A DNA stretch of 9,141 nucleotides from Planctomycetota bacterium (GTDB lineage: Bacteria > Planctomycetota > Planctomycetia > Pirellulales > Pirellulaceae): positions 1 to 9,141 of the forward strand of contig JAPLNJ010001048.1 of assembly GCA_026692885.1 (NCBI GenBank), written 5' to 3'. Below are positions 1 to 7,050 of this stretch, in pieces (position 1 is the stretch's first letter; the number at the start of each line of letters is the position of its first letter). The notes under the pieces were generated by a model. That model searched no databases. It saw only the letters and a program-made list of their open reading frames with translations, and was not told where the DNA came from. Both the position numbers and the translations under genes were made by a program.

Positions 1-2
1 AC

Positions 3-488
3 CTGGTCATCTCGCTGGGGGCCGTCGCGGGGCTGTTCTTTCTGGCCGGCGCGGATTTCGTCGGCGCGATGCAGTTGATGATCTATGTCGGCGGGACGTT
101 GGTGCTGTTGGTTTTCGGCGTGATGCTGACAGCCCAGACCCGCTTTTTGAACCTGCGTTCGAACGCGGGCGACTGGGTGCTGGCCTTGTTCGCCGGTGCG
201 ATGCTGCTGCTGTTGTTGCTGCGCGCGGCGTTCATGGTCAATGATTGGTCGGCGCCGCACCCGGCGCCCGAACAAATCGACATCGCTGCAGCAAACACCA
301 CCAGCACGATCGGGTTGGCCTTGACGGGTATTCGTTTGGACGGCGACAGCGAAGACCGCCGCAGCGGATATATGCTGCCGTTTTTGATTGTGTCGGTGCA
401 CTTGCTGGTGGTCTTGGTCGGAGCGGCGTATTTGGCGCGTGCCAAGAATCGGGTGGATCAAGGGAATCGCGAGGGGACCAACGGATGA
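3..488 (+). CDS. nuoJ: NADH-quinone oxidoreductase subunit J (NuoJ), 5' partial
   Basis: NuoJ is a small membrane-arm subunit of respiratory complex I, next to NuoK and the quinone module; it takes part in coupling quinone reduction to proton pumping. The frame is open from the first complete codon at 3, so the ATG at 69 is internal and the true start lies upstream of the window. The visible 161 residues begin in a membrane segment. The run GADFVGAMQLMIYVGG (about visible residues 17-32) matches the conserved third transmembrane helix of NuoJ, known in the family for its pi-bulge. A further hydrophobic segment follows (WVLALFAGAMLLLLLL), then a polar loop of about 50 residues, then a last membrane helix (LPFLIVSVHLLVVLVGAAYLA) and a short polar tail. 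The TGA stop overlaps the nuoK start. Family assignment is secure from the motif and from synteny. Confidence 0.95.
   Translation: MVISLGAVAGLFFLAGADFVGAMQLMIYVGGTLVLLVFGVMLTAQTRFLNLRSNAGDWVLALFAGAMLLLLLLRAAFMVNDWSAPHPAPEQIDIAAANTTSTIGLALTGIRLDGDSEDRRSGYMLPFLIVSVHLLVVLVGAAYLARAKNRVDQGNREGTNG
471..477 (+). promoter_or_regulatory. Ribosome binding site of nuoK
   Basis: A strong purine-rich Shine-Dalgarno sequence, GAGGGGA, lies inside the 3' end of nuoJ and ends 7 bases before the ATG at 485. It fixes the nuoK start at the ATG overlapping the nuoJ stop. A longer open frame extends upstream to 245 but is only read-through of nuoJ sequence. Confidence 0.7.
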
Positions 489-820
489 ACCCACTGCTCG
501 CCCAAGTGACGGTGTCCCACTACCTGGCGGTCGGGGCGGTGTTGTTTGTCACCGGTGTCCTCTGCATGGCCACCAAACGGAATGCTCTGGGCGTGTTGAT
601 GGGCATCGAACTGGTGCTGAATGGGGCCAATGTCAATTTCGTGGCTTTTGGCAGTGAGTACTTGCGGGCGAAATCGCTGGGTTTGGACGGGCAGCTGATC
701 GCCCTGTTTGTGATCGTGTTGGCCGCCGCCGAAGCCGCCGTAGCCCTCGCGATTGCCTTGAATTTTTACAACAACTACGCCACGGTCGATGTGGATCGGG
801 GCGACAAGCTAAAAGGCTAA
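485..820 (+). CDS. nuoK: NADH-quinone oxidoreductase subunit K (NuoK)
   Basis: NuoK is a three-helix membrane subunit of complex I, related to MrpC, lying between NuoJ and the antiporter-like subunits in the proton path. The protein is 111 residues, close to the usual 100 or so. Three hydrophobic helices are visible at about residues 11-30, 34-55 and 70-95. The two membrane glutamates known to matter for pumping in E. coli NuoK (E36 and E72) have counterparts here: E42 in LMGIELVLNGANVNFVAF and E83 in VIVLAAAEAAVALAIAL. The start is set by GAGGGGA 7 bases upstream and by the ATGA overlap with nuoJ. The stop shares a base with the nuoL start (TAATG), so nuoJ, nuoK and nuoL are probably translationally coupled. 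The polar C-terminal tail of about 15 residues is slightly longer than typical. Confidence 0.97.
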   Translation: MNPLLAQVTVSHYLAVGAVLFVTGVLCMATKRNALGVLMGIELVLNGANVNFVAFGSEYLRAKSLGLDGQLIALFVIVLAAAEAAVALAIALNFYNNYATVDVDRGDKLKG

Positions 821-1180
821 TGGATACTTCTGCCTTACCGCTGCTGCTGGGGCTGGCCACACTGTTGCCGCTGGCCTCGTTTTTCGTGATCCTGATCTGG
901 GGGCGATGTTTCGGCCGAGCCTTCGGACACGGCGCGTACATCGCTGTCGGCGCCATTGGCACGGCCGCGGTGCTGTCGTTCCTGTCGTTGGCCATCTGGC
1001 TGACGCACCATTTTCCTGCGTCGTCGCACGACGCGAAGCACGAGACAGCAGCGTCCGCAGAGTCCGGCACCGAACATGGCCACGCGGGGCCGGCATCGCA
1101 TGGATCCCAGGAACAGCACGGCGATCGCGTACCGCAGGCATATATCGGCGAGTACTACACGCTAGGCGTTGACGATCTGC
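820..1180 (+). pseudogene. nuoL: nuoL 5' segment, out of frame with the rest of the gene
   Basis: This is the N-terminal part of NuoL. It starts at ATG 820, overlapping the nuoK TAA, with a short-spaced AAGG at 813-816. It encodes about 120 residues: two hydrophobic helices (about 5-27 and 38-61), a histidine-rich hydrophilic linker (about 62-106), and the start of the next conserved segment, EYYTLGVDDL. After about 1178 this frame stops resembling NuoL and becomes Arg/His-rich noise up to a stop at 1744-1746, while the NuoL sequence continues in the next frame. Upstream and downstream parts are therefore one gene with a net +1 (or -2, or -8) shift. The downstream frame is closed by a TAG at 1163-1165, so the break lies between about 1163 and 1181. 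It may be a real mutation or a sequence error; if it is an error, the intact protein would be about 825 residues. Confidence 0.88.
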
Positions 1181-3289
1181 ATGTTCTGCATGGTCACGCT
1201 GGTGGCCACATGCATCCACTTCTACGCGATGGGATACATGCACGAGGAACTGCACGAGGTGACGGATCACGAGGTGACGCTCCGCGACGGCTCGCATCTC
1301 AAGCGGCCGGGACGCTACTGCCGGTTCTTCCAGTACCTGTCGTTGTTCTCGTTCAGCATGCTGGGTTTGGTGCTCTCCGGCAACATCGCCATGGTGTTCG
1401 TGTTTTGGGAATTGGTGGGGATCTGTTCGTATTTCCTGATCGGTTTTTACATCGAGCGGAAGAGTGCGTCGAACGCAGCGAACAAGGCGTTCATCGTCAA
1501 CCGCGTCGGCGATTTCGGCATGATTATCGGTCTGATGGCGTTGTGGACCAGCCTGGGAACGTTCAACTTTGGCGACACGGCTGTCAAGAACGCCGCCGGG
1601 CAGATCGTCGGTACGGATCCCGGCATCTTCAGCCTCGTGCGACCCGGCGACGACCACGCTTTGAAAACGCCCGACGGCATGGTGCGGTTGTCCGCTCGGG
1701 AAGAAATCGCCGGACTTGTGCTGGCAAAAGGCCCGACAGCGACTGAAGAAGTACTAGAGACGATCAAGACCGATGCTTCGCTGTTGTCCGCCTGGCGCGA
1801 TGGCGGGCCGGATGGCCGCGGGCCGCGCTATGGTTATTGGCTGTTGATCGTAGCCGGGGTCGGAATCTTCTGCGGCTGTGTGGGCAAGAGTGCGCAGTTC
1901 CCGCTCCATGTCTGGTTGCCGGATGCGATGGAAGGGCCGACGCCCGTGTCGGCTCTGGTGCACTCTGCAACGATGGTCGCTGCCGGCGTCTACTTGGTGG
2001 GAAGGTTCTATCCGGTGTTCGCGCCGGAGGTTCTGTTGGTGATCGCAGTGACTGGCTGCATTACGCTGTTCATGGCGGCCACGATCGCGCTCACCGCGAC
2101 CGACATCAAGCGGGTCTTGGCCTACTCGACGGTCAGCCAGTTGGGCTACATGATGCTGGCTTTGGGCGTGGGCGGCTGGGTCGCCGGGTTGCTGCATCTG
2201 ATCACCCACGCCTTCTTCAAGAGCCTGCTGTTTCTCTGTTCCGGCTCCGTCATTCACGCGGTGCACACGAACGAGATGACCGAGATGGGCGGTTTGCGCA
2301 AAAAGATGCCGATCACTGCGCTGACCATGCTCATCGGCTGCTTGGCGATTTCGGGCATTAGCGTCCCGTTTGTGATTGGTTTCAGTGGATACTACTCCAA
2401 GGACCGCATTTTGGAGCAAGCCTTTGCCTTCATGGGTGCCAATGGTTCTTTCCTGGGCAAGATGTTTTTCTGCGCCGCCGCGGGCGGGGCAGCGATGACC
2501 GCGTTCTACATGTTCCGGCTCTGGTACCTGACGTTTGCCGGAAAGCCGCGGAATCAACACCGGTACGAACACGCTCACGAATCGCCCCGGCTGATGGTCG
2601 TGCCGTTGTTGGTTCTGGCGTTTTTTGCGACGACGGTGGCGTGGACGCCGCCAAAATTGGAATTCTTGGGCCGATTTCACGACCTGACGTTGGTGAATCT
2701 GCTGGAGCAGTCGCGCCCGGCCGGGACGGCCACGGACGCCCACGCGGCTCTGGTGTCGGTGAATTGGCCCAGCGAGCATTTTGCCCACGAGGATGCCCAA
2801 TTCGGCACGATCGTGGTTCCGGTGACTTTGCTCGCGACATTCACCGCACTGGCGGGGCTTGGCTTGGCGACCGTGATGTACGGCCTAGGGTACTTGAATC
2901 CCGGTGAGGTTCGCCGACAGTTCGAGCCGGTTTACCAGTTCCTGCTACACAAGTGGTGGTTCGACGAACTGTACGAGGTTCTGTTCATCCGGCCCACGCA
3001 CTGGTTGGCTGGACTGGCCGCGGCATTGGACAGACGCTGGATCGACGGTTTCATTGATGGTTTGGCGACGTGCACCAAGAGGTTCGCAATTGCCTGGGAA
3101 CGCCTTGCCGATCAAACGATCGTCGATGGCTTGGTGAACCTGTTGGCGCGCCAGACATACGCATTGGGGCTAGGACTCCGCGTAATTCAGACTGGCCGCT
3201 TGCGGCAGTACGTGATGTTCATCGTGATCGGGGCGATTGCGGTCTTTGTCCTGATCAGCTTTTTCTGGAGTCCAACGTTCGCTAGGTAG
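1169..3289 (+). CDS. nuoL: NADH-quinone oxidoreductase subunit L (NuoL), main body after frameshift
   Basis: NuoL is the distal antiporter-like proton-translocating subunit of complex I. This frame carries nearly all of the protein (706 residues) but lacks the first two membrane helices; its nominal TTG start at 1169 has no credible ribosome binding site and is not a natural start. Numbering from 1169, family landmarks are: E81 in VFWELVGICSYFLIGFY (counterpart of E. coli E144), D115 in NRVGDFGM, K240 in GCVGKSAQFPLHVWLPDAM (counterpart of K229), the PTPVSALVHSATMVAAGVYL helix, TDIKRVLAYSTVSQLGYM, K351 in THAFFKSLLF, and K411 in GYYSKDRIL (counterpart of K399). The C-terminal region (about 590-706) fits the long lateral helix and last membrane anchor typical of NuoL. 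A hydrophilic insertion of about 85 residues (about 136-220) sits between two membrane helices, making the reconstructed protein about 825 residues against roughly 613 in E. coli. The TAG stop is at 3287-3289. Confidence 0.95.
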   Translation: MTICMFCMVTLVATCIHFYAMGYMHEELHEVTDHEVTLRDGSHLKRPGRYCRFFQYLSLFSFSMLGLVLSGNIAMVFVFWELVGICSYFLIGFYIERKSASNAANKAFIVNRVGDFGMIIGLMALWTSLGTFNFGDTAVKNAAGQIVGTDPGIFSLVRPGDDHALKTPDGMVRLSAREEIAGLVLAKGPTATEEVLETIKTDASLLSAWRDGGPDGRGPRYGYWLLIVAGVGIFCGCVGKSAQFPLHVWLPDAMEGPTPVSALVHSATMVAAGVYLVGRFYPVFAPEVLLVIAVTGCITLFMAATIALTATDIKRVLAYSTVSQLGYMMLALGVGGWVAGLLHLITHAFFKSLLFLCSGSVIHAVHTNEMTEMGGLRKKMPITALTMLIGCLAISGISVPFVIGFSGYYSKDRILEQAFAFMGANGSFLGKMFFCAAAGGAAMTAFYMFRLWYLTFAGKPRNQHRYEHAHESPRLMVVPLLVLAFFATTVAWTPPKLEFLGRFHDLTLVNLLEQSRPAGTATDAHAALVSVNWPSEHFAHEDAQFGTIVVPVTLLATFTALAGLGLATVMYGLGYLNPGEVRRQFEPVYQFLLHKWWFDELYEVLFIRPTHWLAGLAAALDRRWIDGFIDGLATCTKRFAIAWERLADQTIVDGLVNLLARQTYALGLGLRVIQTGRLRQYVMFIVIGAIAVFVLISFFWSPTFAR
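1171..1178 (+). other. Probable frameshift site in nuoL (loss of one 8-base repeat unit)
   Basis: The octamer GACGATCT occurs once here. A second copy placed directly after it makes the sequence read GTT GAC GAT CTG ACG ATC TGC ATG. This joins the upstream frame exactly to the downstream frame and gives LGVDDLTICMF. The paralogous segment of NuoM in this window is LGVDGISLPLI (NuoM residues 89-99), so the restored Asp-X-Leu/Ile pattern is what the family predicts. Single-base edits can also join the frames but give YTLGLTIC or YTLALTIC and lose the conserved aspartate. The exact lesion is inference; the frame break itself is seen directly. Confidence 0.7.
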
Positions 3290-3300
3290 GCCGTTCCGAG

Positions 3301-3327
3301 GTCTGGGCGACTTCGCAAGTCGCAGAC
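3301..3327 (+). other. Hairpin in the nuoL-nuoM gap
   Basis: GCGACTT (3307-3313) and AAGTCGC (3317-3323) form a perfect 7-bp stem with a CGC triloop. It extends by four more pairs (GTCT 3301-3304 with AGAC 3324-3327) across a two-base GG bulge. It ends 8 bases before the nuoM Shine-Dalgarno sequence. No T-run follows, so it does not look like an intrinsic terminator. It may act on mRNA stability, processing or nuoM translation; that role is inference. Confidence 0.5.
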
Positions 3328-3335
3328 GACAAACT

Positions 3336-3340
3336 AAGGA
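3336..3340 (+). promoter_or_regulatory. Ribosome binding site deciding the nuoM start
   Basis: AAGGA at 3336-3340 lies 9 bases before ATG 3350, 6 before TTG 3347 and only 3 before GTG 3344. All three are in frame. Spacing and codon preference favour the ATG, giving a protein that starts MGNPVLWL. Confidence 0.55.
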
Positions 3341-3349
3341 TCCGTGTTG

Positions 3350-5179
3350 ATGGGAAATCCTGTCCTGTGGCTGAGTGCCATCGTGTTTCTGCCCGTATTG
3401 GGCGCGGTTGTCCTGATGTTCTTGCCAAAGGACAAGGACGACCTGCTGCGCTACTTCACGTTGTCGGTGACCGCGGCGGTCTTAGTGCTTGCGGTGCTAA
3501 TGTTCCTGACTCCAGTGTTGGGGGGGAAGTTCGACTATCAGACGGACGCAGCCGCTTACATGCAGGACATCTGCAGCGTACCGTGGATTCCTTCGTTCGA
3601 CATCAATTACGTCCTAGGTGTGGATGGCATTAGTTTGCCGCTGATCCTGCTCACGGCGGTGGTCAGCTTCTTGGCGATGGCGGCCAGTTGGTCGGTGAAG
3701 AAATATGTCCGGAGCTACTGCATTCTGTTTCTGCTGCTGGAAACCGGCATGCTCGGCGTATTCCTGTCGCTGGACTTCTTCTTGTTTTACGTGTTCTGGG
3801 AAGTCATGTTGCTGCCGATGTACTTCCTGATCGGTGTCTGGGGTGGACCGAGAAAGGAATACGCCGCAATCAAGTTTTTCTTGTACACATTGGTGGGCGG
3901 CGTGTTGATGTTGATCGCCATCCTGCTGCTGTATTTCGCCAGTGACCTGACGGACCCAGCGCTTCGCAAGTACGTGGAAAGTGATCGCGGCAAGGTGGAA
4001 CTTACGGCGAGCGTACAGAAAGCGGCTCTGGACGGCATGCAAGGGCAAGCGAAGGACCCCACCGACGTGAAGCCTCTGCACACGTTCAACTTGCTCGCTC
4101 TCCAACAGATTGGCCGGACCACACATCAATTTGACGGCTTCGGGAAAGATGCCCAGAACCAGCCTCGGCTGATCCTGGGTCATGGCCTGCAATGGTGGGC
4201 GTTTGTGTTGCTCTTCATCGGCTTCATGATCAAAGTGCCGTCCGTCCCGGTGCACACGTGGTTGCCCGATGCGCACGTCGAGGCACCGACGCCCATCTCG
4301 ATGATTCTGGCCGGTGTCCTCTTGAAGATGGGTGGTTACGGCATTATCCGGATCTGCTACCCGATCTGCCCGCACGGCGGGTACGATCTGGCCTACGTAG
4401 TGTGTCTGCTGGGCGTGGTCAGCATGGTCTATGGAGCCTTCGCGGCGTTGGCGCAGAAGGATTTTAAACGCATGGTCGCGTACAGCTCCGTGAGCCACAT
4501 GGGCTACGTCGTGCTGGGGTTGGGCGTCTGGTCGGCGACGGCGGGTACGTTCTACAATCCGGACTACTGGAACATGGGTGTCAAAGGGGCGATGTTCCAG
4601 ATGATCGCCCACGGGATCAGCTCTTCTGGCATGTTCTTTATGGTGGGCGTTTTGTACGACCGGGTCCATCACCGAAACCTGAACGAGTTCGGCGGCGTAC
4701 TCGGCAAGATGCCGGTGTACACGGCGTTGTCGATTGGAATCTTCTTCGCCGCCTTGGGCTTGCCCGGGCTCTGCGGGTTCATCGGCGAGGTCTTGGTCGT
4801 CCTCTCGGTTTGGAATTACAGCTACGTGCTGGCGATCATCAGCGCGTCGGTCGTGATTCTCACGGCGGGCTATGTGCTCTGGGCGATCCAACGCGTCTAC
4901 TTGGGGGCCGAGTACCGAGGCCCGCACGAAGAGGCTCTGGTGCCGAGCAGTCGGCGAGAGAACACGATTGCCGGTGTCTTGTTCGCCTTGGCGCTCGTGT
5001 TGGGCGTGTTTCCGCATCAGACCCTATTGCGATACATGGACAAGACCATCGATCGCCAAGTCGATGAATTGGCCGTTTGGACGAAAGAAGTGAAGTACCC
5101 GGCCCTGGAAGCCGCCCGCAAGTCCAAGCCAGATGCGAAGTCCACCGCGGCGACTTGGCCGAATGCGAGGTTGCCGTGA
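3350..5179 (+). CDS. nuoM: NADH-quinone oxidoreductase subunit M (NuoM)
   Basis: NuoM is the second antiporter-like proton channel of the complex I membrane arm, between NuoN and NuoL. The chosen start gives 609 residues (E. coli about 509). Conserved features in order: LGVDGISLPLILL (89-101); E151 in FYVFWEVMLLPMYFLIGVWG (counterpart of E. coli E144); K295 in FMIKVPSVPVHTWLPDAH (counterpart of K234); EAPTPISMILAGVLLKMGGYG with K326 (counterpart of K265); KDFKRMVAYSSVSHMGYV (370-387); the histidine-bearing MIAHGISSSGMFF segment; and E480 in LPGLCGFIGE (counterpart of E407). A hydrophilic insertion of about 80 residues (about 199-278) lies just before the helix carrying K295, at the same position as the NuoL insertion. 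The C-terminal 40 residues are polar and Lys/Ala-rich. The stop overlaps the nuoN start as GTGA. It is separated from nuoL by 60 bases containing a hairpin. Confidence 0.97.
   Translation: MGNPVLWLSAIVFLPVLGAVVLMFLPKDKDDLLRYFTLSVTAAVLVLAVLMFLTPVLGGKFDYQTDAAAYMQDICSVPWIPSFDINYVLGVDGISLPLILLTAVVSFLAMAASWSVKKYVRSYCILFLLLETGMLGVFLSLDFFLFYVFWEVMLLPMYFLIGVWGGPRKEYAAIKFFLYTLVGGVLMLIAILLLYFASDLTDPALRKYVESDRGKVELTASVQKAALDGMQGQAKDPTDVKPLHTFNLLALQQIGRTTHQFDGFGKDAQNQPRLILGHGLQWWAFVLLFIGFMIKVPSVPVHTWLPDAHVEAPTPISMILAGVLLKMGGYGIIRICYPICPHGGYDLAYVVCLLGVVSMVYGAFAALAQKDFKRMVAYSSVSHMGYVVLGLGVWSATAGTFYNPDYWNMGVKGAMFQMIAHGISSSGMFFMVGVLYDRVHHRNLNEFGGVLGKMPVYTALSIGIFFAALGLPGLCGFIGEVLVVLSVWNYSYVLAIISASVVILTAGYVLWAIQRVYLGAEYRGPHEEALVPSSRRENTIAGVLFALALVLGVFPHQTLLRYMDKTIDRQVDELAVWTKEVKYPALEAARKSKPDAKSTAATWPNARLP
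5167..5170 (+). promoter_or_regulatory. Ribosome binding site deciding the nuoN GTG start
   Basis: GAGG at 5167-5170 lies 5 bases before the GTG at 5176, inside the 3' end of nuoM. The frame is open further upstream to a TTG at 5077, but that region is nuoM coding sequence and has no hydrophobic NuoN-like content, so the overlapping GTG is preferred. Confidence 0.55.
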
Positions 5180-6951
5180 ATCTGCATGAACTGATCAGCG
5201 ATCTGATCCGCGACACCAGGGGCGTGGAGGGAGCGGGAATCTTCGGGTTTTCGCCGGACTCCAGCATCGGCGTGTTCTTGCCGGAACTCGTGCTGTGCGC
5301 CACCATCGTGCTGCTGCTGCTGGTTCGCATCCTATCTTCGGGGCGGCGTGTCGACAGCTTCTGGCTGGCCTTCGCCGGTTCGGGGGTGGCCCTGTACTTC
5401 GCGGCGATCCATATCCATGCGCCGCAATTTTCCCACCGGATGGAGTTCTTCACCGGCATGCTGGTGTACGATACGTTCACCGTGTTCATGCGGAGCATCT
5501 TGCTGCTGTTTCTGGTGCTCTTCACCATCTTCACCAAGCTCAGTGGTATCCCCCATCGGGAAGACGGCCAGGACATCTACACGCTGGTGTTCGGCAGCAC
5601 CGTGGGCCTGTGCCTGATGACCTCGGCGAATCATCTGATGATGGTGTTCATGGCCGTGGAAATGGCCAGCGTGCCCTCCTATGCGTTGGCCGGTCTGCTG
5701 AAGGGCCGTAAGCTGGCGAGTGAAGCCTCGCTCAAATACGCAGTCTACGGAGCAGGGGCGGCAGGCGTGATGCTGTATGGGATTAGCCTGATCACGGGCA
5801 TCGCGAACTCGGCGAGTCTGCCGGTCATCGCCCGTGTCTTAGCCGAAAGATTGCCCACCATGCCGGGCGACGAGCAGATGGTGTTGGTGCTGGGCGGTTT
5901 GATGCTGGGAGTGGGTCTGGCCTTCAAGTTGTCCGCGGTGCCTTTCCATTTCTGGTGTCCGGACGTCTTCGAAGGTGCGACGGCCGAGATTGATGCTTTC
6001 CTGAGCGTGGCGTCCAAGGCGGCCGGATTGGCCCTTCTGGTACGTGTGGCAATCGGGCTGGGTGTCGTGGTTTCCCCGGCCCTGCAGGCGGGGCAAGCCG
6101 CCAGGGCTGCGCAGCCGCAACTGAACGCTACGCCCGCGAGCTACCAGGCGGTAGCCGGTCCACGGAATTCGCATCTGGTAGCGAGTACCGTTCTGGATGG
6201 CGACCATCCAGGAGCGGAAACGCGGGTAGCAGCGGCCTCGCAGGTGCCAAGTTTCATCGGCAAGTTGATCGCCTTGCTAGCGATCGTCACCTGCACTTTC
6301 GGTAACCTGGCCGCCTACGGGCAGACGAATATCAAGCGACTGCTGGCCTATTCGACCATCGCCCACGCCGGTTACATGATGATGGCCGTGCCGCCAGTGA
6401 TGGCGTTGGCCGCCATGGATGCCGTCGCGGCCGGGGAAGCCGTGGCCGGATTGGCGGTCTATATCACGGTGTATCTGTTCATGAATCTGGGGGCGTTCGC
6501 AGTCGTGGCGTTTCTGCGGAACGCTATGCACAGCGAGGAAATCGCCGACTACGCGGGCCTGATTCGTCAGGCACCGGGGGTCGTCATCTGCTTTGCCATC
6601 ATGCTGCTCAGCCTAATCGGTCTGCCACCGCTGTCTGGGTTCATCGGCAAGTTTGCGATCTTCGCGTCGTTGGCGCAGGGCTACTGGCTGACCTCCGAAC
6701 GCTACTTGTTGTTGCTGCTGTTCGTCGGAGGCGTCAATACGGTGATCAGTCTGTTCTACTACCTGCGGATCGTGAAGATCATGACCATCGATCCCGCCGC
6801 CGAAACGCGGGGCCAGTTTGCCTTGCCGTTGGTTTCACTACCGGGAATGTTCCTGTTCTTGGTCACGTTGCCGACCGCGGTGTTAATGATCTTCGGTTGG
6901 GATTTCCTCAATGGACTGGCCCTGACAGCGGCGACACAGCTGCTTGGTTGA
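5176..6951 (+). CDS. nuoN: NADH-quinone oxidoreductase subunit N (NuoN)
   Basis: NuoN is the antiporter-like proton channel of complex I nearest to NuoK. From the GTG overlapping the nuoM stop it has 591 residues (E. coli about 485). Landmarks: a hydrophobic N-terminal helix after about 30 polar residues (LPELVLCATIVLLLLV, 35-50); GMLVYDTFTVFMRSILL (94-110); E162 in MVFMAVEMASVPSYALAGL (counterpart of E. coli E133); K251 in GVGLAFKLSAVPFHFWCPDVFEGA (counterpart of K217); K281 in SVASKAAGLALL (counterpart of K247); K387 in TNIKRLLAYSTIAHAGYMM; and K492 in LPPLSGFIGKFAIFA (counterpart of K395). An Ala/Gln-rich hydrophilic insertion (about 301-358) separates the K281 helix from the next membrane helix, at a different site from the NuoL and NuoM insertions. 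It appears to be the last nuo gene: the next coding region starts 99 bases downstream and is unrelated. Confidence 0.97.
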   Translation: MNLHELISDLIRDTRGVEGAGIFGFSPDSSIGVFLPELVLCATIVLLLLVRILSSGRRVDSFWLAFAGSGVALYFAAIHIHAPQFSHRMEFFTGMLVYDTFTVFMRSILLLFLVLFTIFTKLSGIPHREDGQDIYTLVFGSTVGLCLMTSANHLMMVFMAVEMASVPSYALAGLLKGRKLASEASLKYAVYGAGAAGVMLYGISLITGIANSASLPVIARVLAERLPTMPGDEQMVLVLGGLMLGVGLAFKLSAVPFHFWCPDVFEGATAEIDAFLSVASKAAGLALLVRVAIGLGVVVSPALQAGQAARAAQPQLNATPASYQAVAGPRNSHLVASTVLDGDHPGAETRVAAASQVPSFIGKLIALLAIVTCTFGNLAAYGQTNIKRLLAYSTIAHAGYMMMAVPPVMALAAMDAVAAGEAVAGLAVYITVYLFMNLGAFAVVAFLRNAMHSEEIADYAGLIRQAPGVVICFAIMLLSLIGLPPLSGFIGKFAIFASLAQGYWLTSERYLLLLLFVGGVNTVISLFYYLRIVKIMTIDPAAETRGQFALPLVSLPGMFLFLVTLPTAVLMIFGWDFLNGLALTAATQLLG

Positions 6952-7050
6952 GCCGCGTTTTCGAACCCGGGCTGCTTCGAGGAATTGCGGCAGGCTGGTG
7001 CTCCAAGGGTAATTTTGATTCAACACAAAACTCCGAATGCGGTTGCTGCC

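Noticed and set aside
1169..1171. Natural translation start of a shortened NuoL at TTG 1169
   Set aside because: The upstream frame encodes genuine NuoL N-terminal helices coupled to nuoK, and the TTG falls inside a conserved membrane segment with no ribosome binding site.
1163..1181. Programmed ribosomal frameshift in nuoL
   Set aside because: There is no slippery homopolymer or rare-codon/stop arrangement; the zero frame stays open for about 190 more codons, unlike known +1 sites, and no stimulatory structure is evident. A lost repeat unit explains the break more simply.
3301..3327. Intrinsic terminator between nuoL and nuoM
   Set aside because: The hairpin is followed by GACAAACTAAGG, with no T-run, and sits inside an operon.
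3614..5017. Long open frame of 467 codons on the minus strand opposite nuoM
   Set aside because: It is rich in His, Arg, Gln and Asp, shows no family motif, and lies antisense to a clearly conserved gene; this is a codon-bias shadow.
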